Below, piece after piece: positions 54,048 through 62,764 of a stretch of 64,000 nt of DNA (the stretch's first letter is position 1; each line of letters starts with the position of its first letter). The stretch comes from Candidatus Poribacteria bacterium (GTDB lineage: Bacteria; Poribacteria; WGA-4E; GCA-2687025), in assembly GCA_026004875.1 (NCBI GenBank), contig BPJZ01000012.1:1-64000 (forward strand). Reading direction: 5' to 3'. The notes below the pieces were generated by a model. It worked only from the letters and a program-made list of their open reading frames with translations, did not search any database and had not been told where the DNA came from. The position numbers and the translations under genes are program-made.

Positions 54048-55532
54048 CTAGGCGCGCGGAGGACCGCCTTGGCTTTGTCTGACCGACTCCTGGAACTCCT
54101 TGGCGGGGACCGAGTCGGCAACGATGCCGCCGCCGGCCTGTACGTAGCGCCCTCCCTCCCGTGCATCACCAGCGTTCGGATGGTGATCGCTGTGTCGGCG
54201 TTGCCGCTCGAAGCCGAGAAGTATCCGACTGCGCCGCCGTACGGCCCGCGACGGCGTCGGCTCTAGCTCGTCGATGATCTCCATCGCTCGAATTTTCGGG
54301 CGCGCCGCTAAGCGTCCCGGCAGGGAAGGCGCCCGCAGCGCGATCACGTCGAAGGCGGTCTTGTCCGGTCGCAGCTCTCCAACCACCGGCTCGAGACGAT
54401 GTGCATCACGTGAGAGTATCGCTCGATGATCCATCAGGTCCTCGACCCGTACCGTTCCGTAGCGCCAGACTCGGCCCAGGTCGTTGCGGCCTAGATCCAC
54501 CAGCATGATGTGTTCGGCCCGTTCTTTGGGATCGGCCAACAGCTGCTGTTCCAGGCGGAGGTCCTCCTCCTCGGGAGTTGCGCCGCGCGGGGAGGCTGCC
54601 GGCGATCGGACGCAGTCTGGACCAGTCTCTCTTCGACGCGAACCAGCATCTCCGGCGAGGCTCCGGCGATGTGGAGATCCCCCAGCTCTCAAGAAGTACA
54701 TGTACGGCGAGGGGTTTACCGTCCGCAGGGCGCGGTAAAAGTCGAACGGCTCGACGGTCAGCGGCAGGGCGAAGCGCTGGGAGAAGACGGTCTGAATCAC
54801 ATCCCCGGCGGCGATGTACTCCTTGATCCGCCGGACGGAGGCTTCAAACTGTTCTCGTGTCATATTCGACTTGGGAGGAGGGAGCGTCCCCGCACCGCCG
54901 CGCGGCTTGCCGATCCACGGCTGCGGCTGCCGAAGCCGTCCGATCAGCGCCTCGATCTGGCCGATCGCCTCGTCGTACGCTCGATCGGCCTGGGACGGGT
55001 CCTCCACCAGCGCGTTGGAGACGACCTTCACCTTATGAGCCACCCGGTCGAAGACCAGAATCGTCCGCGTCAGCATGAAGATCGAATCGGGAAGTCCAAG
55101 ATCGTCTTCGGTGGTGTCCGGCAGCTCTTCGAAGAAGCGCACCATGTCATAGGCCAGGTAGCCGACCGCACCCCCGTGAAAGGGCGGCAGACCGACAACC
55201 GAGACCGGCCGGTACCGGGCCATCAGCCGCTCCAGCTCCGCAAACGGATCGGTGGCCTCCCATTCCTGCACCCGCGCGGTCTGAGGGTCCAGCAGCCGGA
55301 CTCGGTTCCCCTTGCTCGCAAAGACCCAGGAGGGATCGGCACCCAAAAACGAGTACCGAGCGACCCGCTCGCCCCCTTCGACCGACTCCAGCAGAAAGGC
55401 GTAGTCTCCCCGATCGATCTTAAGGAAGGCGGAGACCGGCGTTTCGGTGTCGGCGAGTATCTCCCGGTAGACGGGAACCAGATTCCCCTGTTGGGCCTTT
55501 CGACGGAACTCCTCGCGCGATGGGGTATACAT
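54048..55532 (-). CDS. trpE: Anthranilate synthase component I TrpE, multiple indels
   Basis: Converts chorismate and ammonia to anthranilate, the first step of tryptophan synthesis. About 495 residues from ATG 55532. Conserved parts include LLESVEGGERVARYSFLGAD (with LLES, part of the Trp feedback site), EYIAAGDVIQTVFSQRFALP, NPSPYMYFLRAG, IMLVDLGRNDLGRVWRYGTV and GGRYVQAGGGIVADSVPAKE. Short patches at about 54690-54575, 54440-54395, 54340-54300 and 54260-54180 read in another frame and return, consistent with paired sequencing indels. The start overlaps the hisI stop (TGATG). Confidence 0.92.
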   Translation of the reverse strand: MYTPSREEFRRKAQQGNLVPVYREILADTETPVSAFLKIDRGDYAFLLESVEGGERVARYSFLGADPSWVFASKGNRVRLLDPQTARVQEWEATDPFAELERLMARYRPVSVVGLPPFHGGAVGYLAYDMVRFFEELPDTTEDDLGLPDSIFMLTRTILVFDRVAHKVKVVSNALVEDPSQADRAYDEAIGQIEALIGRLRQPQPWIGKPRGGAGTLPPPKSNMTREQFEASVRRIKEYIAAGDVIQTVFSQRFALPLTVEPFDFYRALRTVNPSPYMYFLRAGGSPHRRSLAGDAGSRRRETGPDCVRSPAASPRGATPEEEDLRLEQQLLADPKERAEHIMLVDLGRNDLGRVWRYGTVRVEDLMDHRAILSRDAHRLEPVVGELRPDKTAFDVIALRAPSLPGRLAARPKIRAMEIIDELEPTPSRAVRRRSRILLGFERQRRHSDHHPNAGDAREGGRYVQAGGGIVADSVPAKEFQESVRQSQGGPPRA

Positions 55533-55918
55533 CACTTCCTCCCGTAAACTTGGGCGGGGTCCACCAGTCGTTCTTGGTTGGTGCTCAGGCTCCCGTCCGG
55601 CTGAACCGTCCGGAAGAAGCAGGACCGATAGCCTTCGTGACAGGCAGCCCCCTTTTGAACCACCTGCACCAGGAGCGTATCGCCGTCGCAGTCGAGATGG
55701 ACGGCCTTCACTTCTTGGGTGTGGCCGGAGGTCTCTCCTTTGACCCAAAACTGCTGTCGGGAGCGGCTCCAGAAGGTCGCCCTTCCTGTCTCCAACGTTC
55801 GTCGGACGGCCTCGGCGTTCATCCAGGCCATCATCAGCACCTGGCCATTTTCGGCGTCCTGAACGATCGCCGGAACTAGGCCCTGTTCGTTGAACCGGAT
55901 CGCCTCGAGAATCTCCAT
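55532..55918 (-). CDS. hisI: Phosphoribosyl-AMP cyclohydrolase HisI
   Basis: Opens the purine ring of phosphoribosyl-AMP in histidine synthesis. The 128 residues include [40 protein letters not shown] and the zinc/metal-binding signature [20 protein letters not shown] followed by GYRSCFF. No HisE (PRPP-ATP pyrophosphatase) domain is fused. ATG 55918 has GAGGGAG upstream. It is the first structural gene of a hisI-trpE-trpG unit behind a Trp-rich leader peptide, so histidine and tryptophan genes share one attenuator. Confidence 0.95.
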   Translation of the reverse strand: MEILEAIRFNEQGLVPAIVQDAENGQVLMMAWMNAEAVRRTLETGRATFWSRSRQQFWVKGETSGHTQEVKAVHLDCDGDTLLVQVVQKGAACHEGYRSCFFRTVQPDGSLSTNQERLVDPAQVYGRK

Positions 55919-55950
55919 GGACGGTCTCCCTCGTCTCGATTGCTCAAGCG

Positions 55951-55985
55951 AAAACCGCCGGAGCCTCTGGGGTGCCTCCGGCGGT
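55951..55985 (-). terminator. Attenuator terminator in the hisI-trpE-trpG leader
   Basis: On the minus strand ACCGCCGGAG (55985-55976) pairs perfectly with CTCCGGCGGT (55963-55954), loop of 12, and the stem runs into TTTT (55954-55951). It lies 33 bases before the hisI start and after the leader peptide, so it can end transcription before the structural genes. Confidence 0.8.
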
Positions 55986-56031
55986 AAGCGAAAAAGCTGA
56001 AACGCTGTTCTATCGTGGGTTCTTCGCGCCG

Positions 56032-56115
56032 TTAGCACACCCCACCGGTCCGGTGGCCTCGCCAGTGCCACCACCAGCGACCGAGACGATGTGCCCAGGG
56101 CGCAAGTCGGTTCAT
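56032..56115 (-). CDS. trpL: Trp-rich leader peptide TrpL
   Basis: A 27-residue open frame, too short for usual gene finders: [18 protein letters not shown], then RGHRTGGVC and TAA. It holds five Trp (positions 7, 14, 15, 16, 18) and three His (9, 17, 21). AGAGG lies about 6 bases before the ATG and a consensus promoter about 50 bases upstream. Three segments can form mutually exclusive stems: 56072-56067 with 56057-56052, 56048-56042 with the terminator arm 55984-55978, and that arm in the terminator. This is the classic trp attenuation layout. Ribosomes stalled at the Trp codons would free the second segment and allow readthrough into hisI-trpE-trpG. The peptide itself probably has no other job. 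Confidence 0.85.
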   Translation of the reverse strand: MNRLAPWAHRLGRWWWHWRGHRTGGVC

Positions 56116-56165
56116 CTTGGCCTCTGCGATAAAGCTGTTCGCTGTCGGCCGATGCGTTCGTAAAG

Positions 56166-56194
56166 ACGATATCACCCGGCCGGAGAAAAGTCAA
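56166..56194 (-). promoter_or_regulatory. Sigma-70 promoter for trpL-hisI-trpE-trpG
   Basis: On the minus strand TTGACT (56194-56189) and TATCGT (56171-56166) are separated by 17 bases; transcription would start near 56159, leaving about 44 bases before the leader peptide. Confidence 0.75.
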
Positions 56195-56298
56195 TCACGG
56201 CCTTACAGGCGGAACTCGGAGAGAGGGAGCTCCCAGGGCACCTCCAAGGCGTCGGCGTCGCCAAAGGGCGAGCGAGACTCGCTGAAGCCCCTGGCCGG

Positions 56299-56328
56299 TT
56301 GTCTACAGAATCGGTATCCGAGTAAACT
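56299..56328 (+). promoter_or_regulatory. Possible sigma-70 promoter for the HNH gene
   Basis: TTGTCT (56299-56304), 18-base spacer, TAAACT (56323-56328), 46 bases before the HNH protein start. It is divergent from the trpL promoter. The match is moderate. Confidence 0.45.
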
Positions 56329-56373
56329 TCGGGTGATCGTTTCGGTACTCCTCAATGCCGACGGGGCCGGGGT

Positions 56374-56907
56374 ATGAAGCCACACTGGATGTCCCGCAGT
56401 GTGCTGGTCCTCAACGCCAGTTACGAGGCAATTCATATCTGCGACGTGCGTCGGGCCTTAAAGATGCTCGTCAAGGGGGTAGCCCTGCCCGAGGAGGAGT
56501 CCGAAATCCTCTTACGCTCGGAGGCGACGGTGATTCGCGTTCCGTATGTGATCCGGCTTCGCCGATATGTGCACATCCCCCATCGGCCTATCAAGTTTTC
56601 TCGGCGGAATGTGCTCACCCGCGATCAGTACACCTGTCAGTACTGCGGTCGGCAGTTTCCGCCGAGCGAGCTGACGCTTGATCACGTGTTGCCGCGGTCC
56701 CGCGGGGGTCGCACCGCCTGGGACAACGTGGTCACCGCCTGCCGAAGCTGCAACCACAAGAAGGGCGATCGGACGCCTGAGGAGGCCCATATGTATCCGC
56801 GTCGGGAGCCGCGAGCGCCGACGATCGCCTACTACCTCCGTCTGACCCGATTTTCAAAGGTTTGTCATGAATCCTGGCGGAAGTACCTCTTTGTCAGTGA
56901 TCACTGA
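56374..56907 (+). CDS. HNH endonuclease family protein
   Basis: 177 residues (or 172 from ATG 56389). The N-terminal part SRSVLVLNASYEAIHICDVR then ALKMLVKGVALPEEESEILL is the conserved start of a widespread stand-alone HNH family. The HNH motif is in CQYCGRQFPPSELTLDHVLP, SRGGRTAWDNVVTACRSCNH, with four Cys binding zinc and His-Asn-His in place. The family is present in many bacterial chromosomes outside phages; its role is unclear, perhaps DNA repair. It is the first gene of the rnpA-yidC region and overlaps the next gene. Confidence 0.9.
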   Translation: MKPHWMSRSVLVLNASYEAIHICDVRRALKMLVKGVALPEEESEILLRSEATVIRVPYVIRLRRYVHIPHRPIKFSRRNVLTRDQYTCQYCGRQFPPSELTLDHVLPRSRGGRTAWDNVVTACRSCNHKKGDRTPEEAHMYPRREPRAPTIAYYLRLTRFSKVCHESWRKYLFVSDH

Positions 56908-57598
56908 ACTGGGCTCGCGGGCGCTGAGCGGTTTGTTTCACTTTCGGCTGCAGTGGGTCGCCGGATGGGTTCTCGTGCCGCTGCTTGTCGGGGCGTGCGC
57001 TGCGCCCACCCCTTGGCTACGGGAGACGGCAAAGATGTCCCAGGCCGGTGAGGAGTTCCGGCGGGAGTCGGGCCGCCGCCCTGGCGAGATCGTTCTTCCC
57101 GCTTCGGTCCACCAGCCGACGGTGGTCCCCATCGAGTTGGGTGACCCGATTCCGTTCCACTTTGTGCCGCTGCCGGCGACGGTTGCTCCTGCGGAGGCGC
57201 TTGAAGCGCCAACGGCGCCGCCGGAGCGACGAGTGACCGCTGTGGCGGTGGATTCGGAACGGCTCGTTCAGTTTCTCCGCACCCGTTACAACATCGGCGT
57301 GGTAGACGTGCGCGCGGTCAACGGACGCTTTACCGGTGAGGAGAACCTACTGCGCGTGGAGTTTATCCCTCGCGCTCGGGATGAGGAGACCGCGCTGCGC
57401 GACTTTCTGTTCGTTTGTGCGGCGGCGCTAGGAATGGATCCAGGCCGCACGGTGGATCGTATCGTTGGCCTTGCGGTGGACCTCCAATTGCTCCCCTGGC
57501 TCCGGCTCTCGACGGCCGTTGAGGACTTCGAACGGTACCGGGCCGGCGAGCTTACATTCGACGAGTACCGAGAGAAGGTTGAACGCCAGCGCCTCTGA
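56867..57598 (+). CDS. Hypothetical lipoprotein upstream of rnpA
   Basis: 243 residues. A hydrophobic stretch (LQWVAGWVLVPLLVGACAA, about residues 28-46) ends at a plausible lipobox LVGAC, after a rather long n-region. The rest is soluble and acidic-basic mixed, with no family recognised (e.g. RLVQFLRTRYNIGVVDVRAV, then YRAGELTFDEYREKVERQRL). The ATG at 56867 overlaps the HNH gene by 41 bases; GTG 56895 is an alternative start. It sits where rpmH (ribosomal protein L34) usually precedes rnpA. A structural role is not assigned. Confidence 0.6.
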   Translation: MNPGGSTSLSVITELGSRALSGLFHFRLQWVAGWVLVPLLVGACAAPTPWLRETAKMSQAGEEFRRESGRRPGEIVLPASVHQPTVVPIELGDPIPFHFVPLPATVAPAEALEAPTAPPERRVTAVAVDSERLVQFLRTRYNIGVVDVRAVNGRFTGEENLLRVEFIPRARDEETALRDFLFVCAAALGMDPGRTVDRIVGLAVDLQLLPWLRLSTAVEDFERYRAGELTFDEYREKVERQRL

Positions 57599-57653
57599 GA
57601 CGGTCTCCGTTTCCTCCCAGAAGGGAAGACCCCCTCGCCGACGGAGCAAGCCG

Positions 57654-58031
57654 GTGACGCTCAAGCGGCGGCAGGAGTTCGAGCGGGTCCTGGCTCAGGG
57701 CCGCCGGCGGTCGGACGGCGTCTTTGTCGTCTACGGGCTGCGCCGTCCAGGGGGAGCGGCTGATCGCTGGAGGCTGGGTATCTCCGTCTCCAAGGCGGTC
57801 GGAAAGGCGGTCCGACGCAACCGGGTGCGGCGGCTGATCCGGGAGGCGCTTCGGCTCTCCTCGGAGCGGATCGCCGACGGGTGGGATTTGGTAGTCATTG
57901 CCCGGCCGGCTGCGGTAACGTTGAAGTGTCAGCAGGTTCAGGAACGACTGCTCCGGCTTCTGGATCGGCTAGGAGCGCTTCGGGAGCCGGAGGCTCCAGC
58001 CTGCGAGACGGACCAGAGGGAGCGGTCATGA
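57654..58031 (+). CDS. rnpA: Ribonuclease P protein component RnpA
   Basis: Protein subunit of RNase P, which matures the 5' end of tRNA. The 125 residues from GTG 57654 (GGAG upstream) begin [18 protein letters not shown] and contain the hallmark [11 protein letters not shown] after [14 protein letters not shown], and a basic RNA-binding face. The C-terminal 25 residues are an Arg/Glu-rich extension. It overlaps yidD by 4 bases (ATGA). An upstream in-frame start would add a Ser/Arg-rich region that is not conserved. Confidence 0.92.
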   Translation: MTLKRRQEFERVLAQGRRRSDGVFVVYGLRRPGGAADRWRLGISVSKAVGKAVRRNRVRRLIREALRLSSERIADGWDLVVIARPAAVTLKCQQVQERLLRLLDRLGALREPEAPACETDQRERS

Positions 58032-58294
58032 GCGCCCTGAGAGCAAGTATCGGTCGTCTGGTGGGTGGGGTTCTCATCGCGCTGATCCGAGCGTATCAGG
58101 TGCTGCTTTCGCCGTTGCTGGGGGCCAACTGCCGATTTCAGCCGACCTGCTCCGAGTATACGCTTCAGGCGATTCGCCGGTTTGGGCCGCTGCGGGGGGG
58201 CTGGTTGGGTCTTCGAAGGATTGTTCGTTGTCATCCTTGGAGCCCGGGCGGTTATGATCCGGTTCCGGAGCGCCCTGAAGGATCCGTTCGCTGA
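58028..58294 (+). CDS. yidD: Membrane protein insertion efficiency factor YidD
   Basis: 88 residues with the YidD pattern: amphipathic N-terminal helix ([20 protein letters not shown]), [40 protein letters not shown] and GYDPVP. The three Cys are conserved. It assists YidC-dependent insertion. It lies between rnpA and yidC, the standard order, overlapping the rnpA stop. Confidence 0.96.
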   Translation: MSALRASIGRLVGGVLIALIRAYQVLLSPLLGANCRFQPTCSEYTLQAIRRFGPLRGGWLGLRRIVRCHPWSPGGYDPVPERPEGSVR

Positions 58295-58351
58295 GCTGCT
58301 TCGAGCCATTTTGAACCGTTGCCGAACCACGAAGAGGGATACACGAGCCCG

Positions 58352-60530
58352 ATGGACCGACGGACGCTCCTGTTTATCGTCCTTTCGACGTTGATCTTTC
58401 TGATTTGGGCGTGGATGCAGCGTCCCACGATGACCGTTCCGCCTCCGGAGGGGGTGGGAGCGGAGGCGACTCAAGCACCCCAGGAAGAGCCCGCCCCGAC
58501 GGAGATGGGAACGGAGGTCTCCGAAGCTCCTACCGTCACTGAGGAGCCCTCCGGGCTGGAGGAGGGTGTTCCGGCCGTGTCCTCGCCGGTTGCTTGGGCG
58601 GAACGAGTCCGACGGAGCAAGGCGACCACGGTTCGTAGTCCGGTGTACGAAATCGAGGTGGTCCACGCGACCGCCTCGCTTCGAGCCTGGAGGCTTCTGC
58701 AGTATCCCGCACGGCGGCCTAACGGCCAGCTTTCGGAGGAGCCCGCCGATCTGATCGCCCTTTATGGTCCCGACTATGCGGGGGTGCGGATTGATGGAAG
58801 GTCCCTGTCCTGGGAGCCGGTGGGGGAGGTGCCGCAGGAGGTCCGGCTCTCGGAGGCCAATCCGGAGGCGACCCTTCAGTTTCGGGCTCGGGATGGGGAC
58901 TTGGAGATCATTAAGACGTTTCGGTTCCACTACTCCGACGCGCAGGCGGTTCGTCGGGGGGCGTGAGGACGCTTGGGTCGGCTATGTGGTGGACATCGAG
59001 CTGAGCTTCCGCAACCTGGGCGATACGCCCACCGACGCCCTGGCCAAGGGCTACGAGATTCGCTGGGGGCCCGGCATTACGGCGGACCGAGAGGTTGTCA
59101 ATCCCAAGCATGCCGGAGCCGTTGGGGGCTTGCTGGGCACCGGCCAGCTGGTGACGGTCACAAAGATTCGCGACGAGGACTGGACGACCCCCGGCCCGCA
59201 GCAGGAAGGGACCGACGCCGACGAGGTGGAGAACAAGAGGACCTCGTGGGCGGCGATGCACAGCAAGTATTTCGTCGCGGCGCTGTTAGCCGGTGGGCTC
59301 TCCGATCCTCAGGACGTCCAACGCCGCGTTCGATTCAGCGAGTATGAGGCGTTTCCGCTGCCCTGGCCTCCGGAGCCGAATCGGTACCGGCTGCTTTTGC
59401 AAGTCGGCAAGGAATGGCTGCTGGACGAGGAGCATTTCAACCAAGAGCGAACAGCTCGGTTCCTCTTTCTGCCGGCAGGTAAGAAGCGGATCAATCAGGA
59501 TATCGCCCAGGCGGTCAGCGGGCTGGAGGACACTCCCAAGGACCGCCGGAAGCTCTACGAGCGAACGCAGCAGATCTACGCGGAGTACGGGAACGTGGTC
59601 AGCCTGTTGACCGGCACCCGCCTGGAGGTCAGCGGTTTCTTCTTGGAGCCGGGGGAGGTTCTGACCGATCGGTTTCGGCTCTATGCGGGTCCCAAGCACA
59701 CTCAGTTGTTAGACAACGTGCTTCTGCCCGACGGGAAGCGGGCGCACCTGGAGTCCCTGATCGAGTTTGGTCTAACCGGCCCGCTGGCTAAGGGGCTCCT
59801 TTGGCTCCTGAAGCTGTTCTACGGAGTGGTTCATAATTACGGCGTGGCGATCGTCCTGTTGACGATCCTCATTCGGCTGGCTCTGTTCCCGATCGCGCAG
59901 CGAAGCAGCAAAACGATGAAGCGGATGCAGACCCGGATGAGGATCATCCAGCCGGAGATCGAGGCGGTCCGGAAGAAGTATCGGGACGACCCCCAGCGGA
60001 TGAACGCTGAGATGATGAAGGTTTACCGGAAGTACGGGGTAAACCCGGCTAGCCAGTTGGGCGGTTGTCTTATGATACTAGTACAGATGCCGATTCTCTT
60101 TGCGATGTTTACGATGCTGCGCAACGCTGCAGAGCTGCGCGGGGAGCCGTTTGTTCTGTGGATTCACGATCTGACCGCGCCGGATCTGTTGGTCTCGGTC
60201 GGCGGCTTCCCGATCCGTCTGTTGCCGTTGATCGTCACGGGCGGAACGATCCTGCAGCAGATGCTCAGCCCCATGACCGGAAGCGTCAGCGGCGGCCAGA
60301 AGACGATGATGTACCTGATGCCGATCCTGTTTCTCTTCTTCTTCTACGGGATGGCTTCAGGGCTGAACCTCTACTGGGGGATGAGCACGCTGATCGGCGT
60401 TGGGCAGCAGTATCTGGTGAACCGTTATAGCAGCGACGAGGAAGAGCACCTTACGGCGGCAGACCTGGAACGGATGGCGCGACAGGCGCGCAAGAAGCGG
60501 CGAGAACGCGCACAACTTCCGCGCTTCTGA
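58352..60530 (+). CDS. yidC: Membrane protein insertase YidC, single frameshift
   Basis: Inserts and folds inner-membrane proteins with or without Sec. ATG 58352 gives MDRRTLLFIVLSTLIFLIWA as the first membrane segment, then a Pro/Glu-rich linker and a large periplasmic beta-domain, as in Gram-negative YidC. The frame breaks at 58955-58960, a run of six G; reading five gives VRRGREDAWVGYVVDIELSF and the rest. The C-terminal core is intact: LKLFYGVVHNYGVAIVLLTI, MKRMQTRMRIIQPEIEAVRK, GVNPASQLGGCLMILVQMPI and LFFFYGMASGLNLYWGMSTL. Corrected length is about 726 residues, longer than E. coli YidC (548) because of the linker and periplasmic domain. Confidence 0.94.
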
Positions 60531-60638
60531 GGAGAGGCAAGCGGATGAGCGGATTCGAGGATCGTTTACCCTGCGGCTTTTCCGGCGCCCTAGGCGTCCG
60601 CCCTGGGTCTGCGCCGTCCTGCGGAAAGGAACCCAAGG

Positions 60639-61364
60639 ATGGCGTTGACAACGACTCAAACCGTCGAAGCCGAAGGCGTAACTAAGGAGGAGGCGCTCAG
60701 AGAGGCCTTTGTTCGACTTGGAGTCCCGCCAGAAGTTCTCCCCGAAGGTCCCGCCGAGGCGATCCGTGAGGCGGCGATCCTCGCCCTTAAAGCGGAGCCT
60801 GGTGACTTGAGCATTCGCGTCCTCTCGGAAGGAAGCAAAGGGCTCCTGGGGCTGGGGGGCAAGTCCGCCCTCGTCCGGGTGACTCTGGTCCGCCGACGAC
60901 AGCTGGAACCGGAGGCGATCCTCCAGACGATTCTAGATAAAATGGGAGTCTCCGCCCGGGTCCGCCGAGAGGATCGAGAAGGGGAGATCCATCTGAATAT
61001 CGAGACGGAAGAGCTCGCGATCGTTATTGGGCGGCATGGCAAGACGCTGGACGCGCTTCAGTATCTGGTGAACAGCATCGTCAATCGCTCTGCGCTGATC
61101 CAGCGGCGCATCGTCGTCAACGCTGGCGACTATCGGGAGAAGCGGGAGGACATGCTGGTCGAGATGGCCCATCAGGCCGCGCGCAAAGTGCGCGCCACCG
61201 GTCGCGATGTGGTCTTGGAGCCGATGAGCGCCCGCGATCGGCGAGTCATTCACCTGGCGCTTCGAGACGATGAGGACGTGCGCACCTTCTCGCGGGGCGA
61301 AGGATCCTTCCGCGCTGTAGTCGTCGCCCCGAAGGATCGGTCCTCGCGCAACAACGATCGCTGA
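60639..61364 (+). CDS. jag: Jag/KhpB-type RNA-binding protein (SpoIIIJ-associated)
   Basis: 241 residues: N-terminal Jag domain (EAEGVTKEEALREAFVRLGV), KH-II-like domain (LNIETEELAIVIGRHGKTLD, then ALQYLVNSIVNR) and C-terminal R3H domain (PMSARDRRVIHLALRDDEDV, with RTFSRGEGSFRAVVV). Binds RNA and is linked to cell elongation and membrane-protein insertion in relatives. Its place after yidC is standard. Start at ATG 60639 with AAGGAACCCAAGG upstream. mnmE follows 2 bases later. Confidence 0.94.
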   Translation: MALTTTQTVEAEGVTKEEALREAFVRLGVPPEVLPEGPAEAIREAAILALKAEPGDLSIRVLSEGSKGLLGLGGKSALVRVTLVRRRQLEPEAILQTILDKMGVSARVRREDREGEIHLNIETEELAIVIGRHGKTLDALQYLVNSIVNRSALIQRRIVVNAGDYREKREDMLVEMAHQAARKVRATGRDVVLEPMSARDRRVIHLALRDDEDVRTFSRGEGSFRAVVVAPKDRSSRNNDR

Positions 61365-61366
61365 TC

Positions 61367-62764
61367 ATGCGGCTGCGAGACGATCGAGACACCATCGCAG
61401 CGATTGCCACCCCGCGCGGGGTCGGAGCGATCGGGATCGTCCGGGTTAGTGGCGACCGAGCCCTTGAGATCGCTCGGCGGCTCTTTCGGCCCAGCCGGGG
61501 AGGGGAGTACCGACCCCGCGGGAGCCATCGGCTCCAGCACGGCTTTCTGATCGACCCTCAGGACGGTTCCCCGGTGGACGAGGTGCTGATCGCCTACTTC
61601 CGAGCGCCTCGAACCTACACCGGTGAAGAGATGATCGAGATCTACGGTCACGGGGGACCGTACGTCCTCAGCCGCATCCTAGAGCTGGTCTGCCGGAGCG
61701 GGGCTCGGCCTGCTGAGCCGGGGGAGTTCACCAAGCGGGCCTTCCTGAACGGGCGGATCGATCTCTCCCAGGCGGAGGCAGTTGCCGACTTGATCCACGC
61801 GCAGACGGAAGCAGGATTGCGCGCCGCGACGGCGCAACTGCGCGGCCGGCTCTCCGCCCGAATTCGGCAGCTCCGTGAGCAGTTGATCGCCGTCCTTGCG
61901 GAGGTGGAGGCCCAGATCGATTTCCCCGATGAGGACCTAGACTTCCAACCCCCCGAGCGGCTCCTGGAAGAGCTGGATCGGGTTGAGGGGGAACTCCTCC
62001 AGCTCCTGGAGGAGGCCGAGCGGGGACGGATCGTCCGAGACGGGCTTCGGCTGGCGATCGTTGGCAAGCCGAACGTTGGGAAGTCCTCCTTGCTTAACGC
62101 GCTGCTCAACGAGGAGCGGGCGATCGTGACCGAAATTCCGGGCACCACGCGAGATGTCATCGAGGAGGTGCTCGACCTGCGAGGGGTTCCCGTCCGCGTG
62201 GCCGACACGGCGGGGATTCGTCAGGCGAGCGACCCGGTTGAACAGGAGGGCGTCCGTCGATCGCAGGAGCGGATCGAACAGGCCGACCTCGTCCTGGTCG
62301 TTCTGGACACCTCGCGCCCTCTGGACGCCGACGACGCCGCCGTCTTCAAGCATACCCAGGGTCGAAGGCGCATCTTTGTTCTCAACAAGTCCGATCTTCC
62401 TGCGCGTTGGGGGGCGGAGGCGCTGGCGCCCTGGAGGGCGCCGGAGGAGCCGTGGGTCCGACTCTCCCTGATCGGCCATCCCGATTTGAGCCCGCTGGTT
62501 GAGGCGATCGTTGAGACCGCCGTCGGAGACGCCTCCTTGGGAGCGGAGCCGCCTCTGATCACCAACCTGAGACACCGCCAGGCGCTGGAGGAAGCGCTCC
62601 AGGCGCTGCGATACGCCCAAACTAGCCTCAGGGAGGGGGCGCCGCCGGAGCTGGTCGCTGTGGACCTGCGCGGGGCGTTGAGCGCCGTTGGCGAGATTGT
62701 CGGGGAGACGACGCCCGATGAGGTCCTCGACCGCATCTTCTCGACCTTCTGCATCGGCAAGTAG
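61367..62764 (+). CDS. mnmE: tRNA modification GTPase MnmE
   Basis: With MnmG, modifies the wobble uridine of certain tRNAs (cmnm5U). The 465 residues hold the formyl-THF-binding N-terminal domain (TIAAIATPRGVGAIGIVRVS, PAEPGEFTKRAFLNGRIDLS), a G domain inserted in the helical domain (G1 GKPNVGKSSLLNALL near residue 234, G3 VADTAGIRQA, G4 LNKSDL) and the invariant C-terminal CIGK. The end of the gene overlaps the start of the next one by 47 bases. mnmG is not in the window. Confidence 0.97.
   Translation: MRLRDDRDTIAAIATPRGVGAIGIVRVSGDRALEIARRLFRPSRGGEYRPRGSHRLQHGFLIDPQDGSPVDEVLIAYFRAPRTYTGEEMIEIYGHGGPYVLSRILELVCRSGARPAEPGEFTKRAFLNGRIDLSQAEAVADLIHAQTEAGLRAATAQLRGRLSARIRQLREQLIAVLAEVEAQIDFPDEDLDFQPPERLLEELDRVEGELLQLLEEAERGRIVRDGLRLAIVGKPNVGKSSLLNALLNEERAIVTEIPGTTRDVIEEVLDLRGVPVRVADTAGIRQASDPVEQEGVRRSQERIEQADLVLVVLDTSRPLDADDAAVFKHTQGRRRIFVLNKSDLPARWGAEALAPWRAPEEPWVRLSLIGHPDLSPLVEAIVETAVGDASLGAEPPLITNLRHRQALEEALQALRYAQTSLREGAPPELVAVDLRGALSAVGEIVGETTPDEVLDRIFSTFCIGK

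Noticed and set aside
56203-56436. Small minus-strand frame upstream of the HNH gene
   Set aside because: Low-complexity product, no ribosome binding site, overlaps two promoters and the HNH start.
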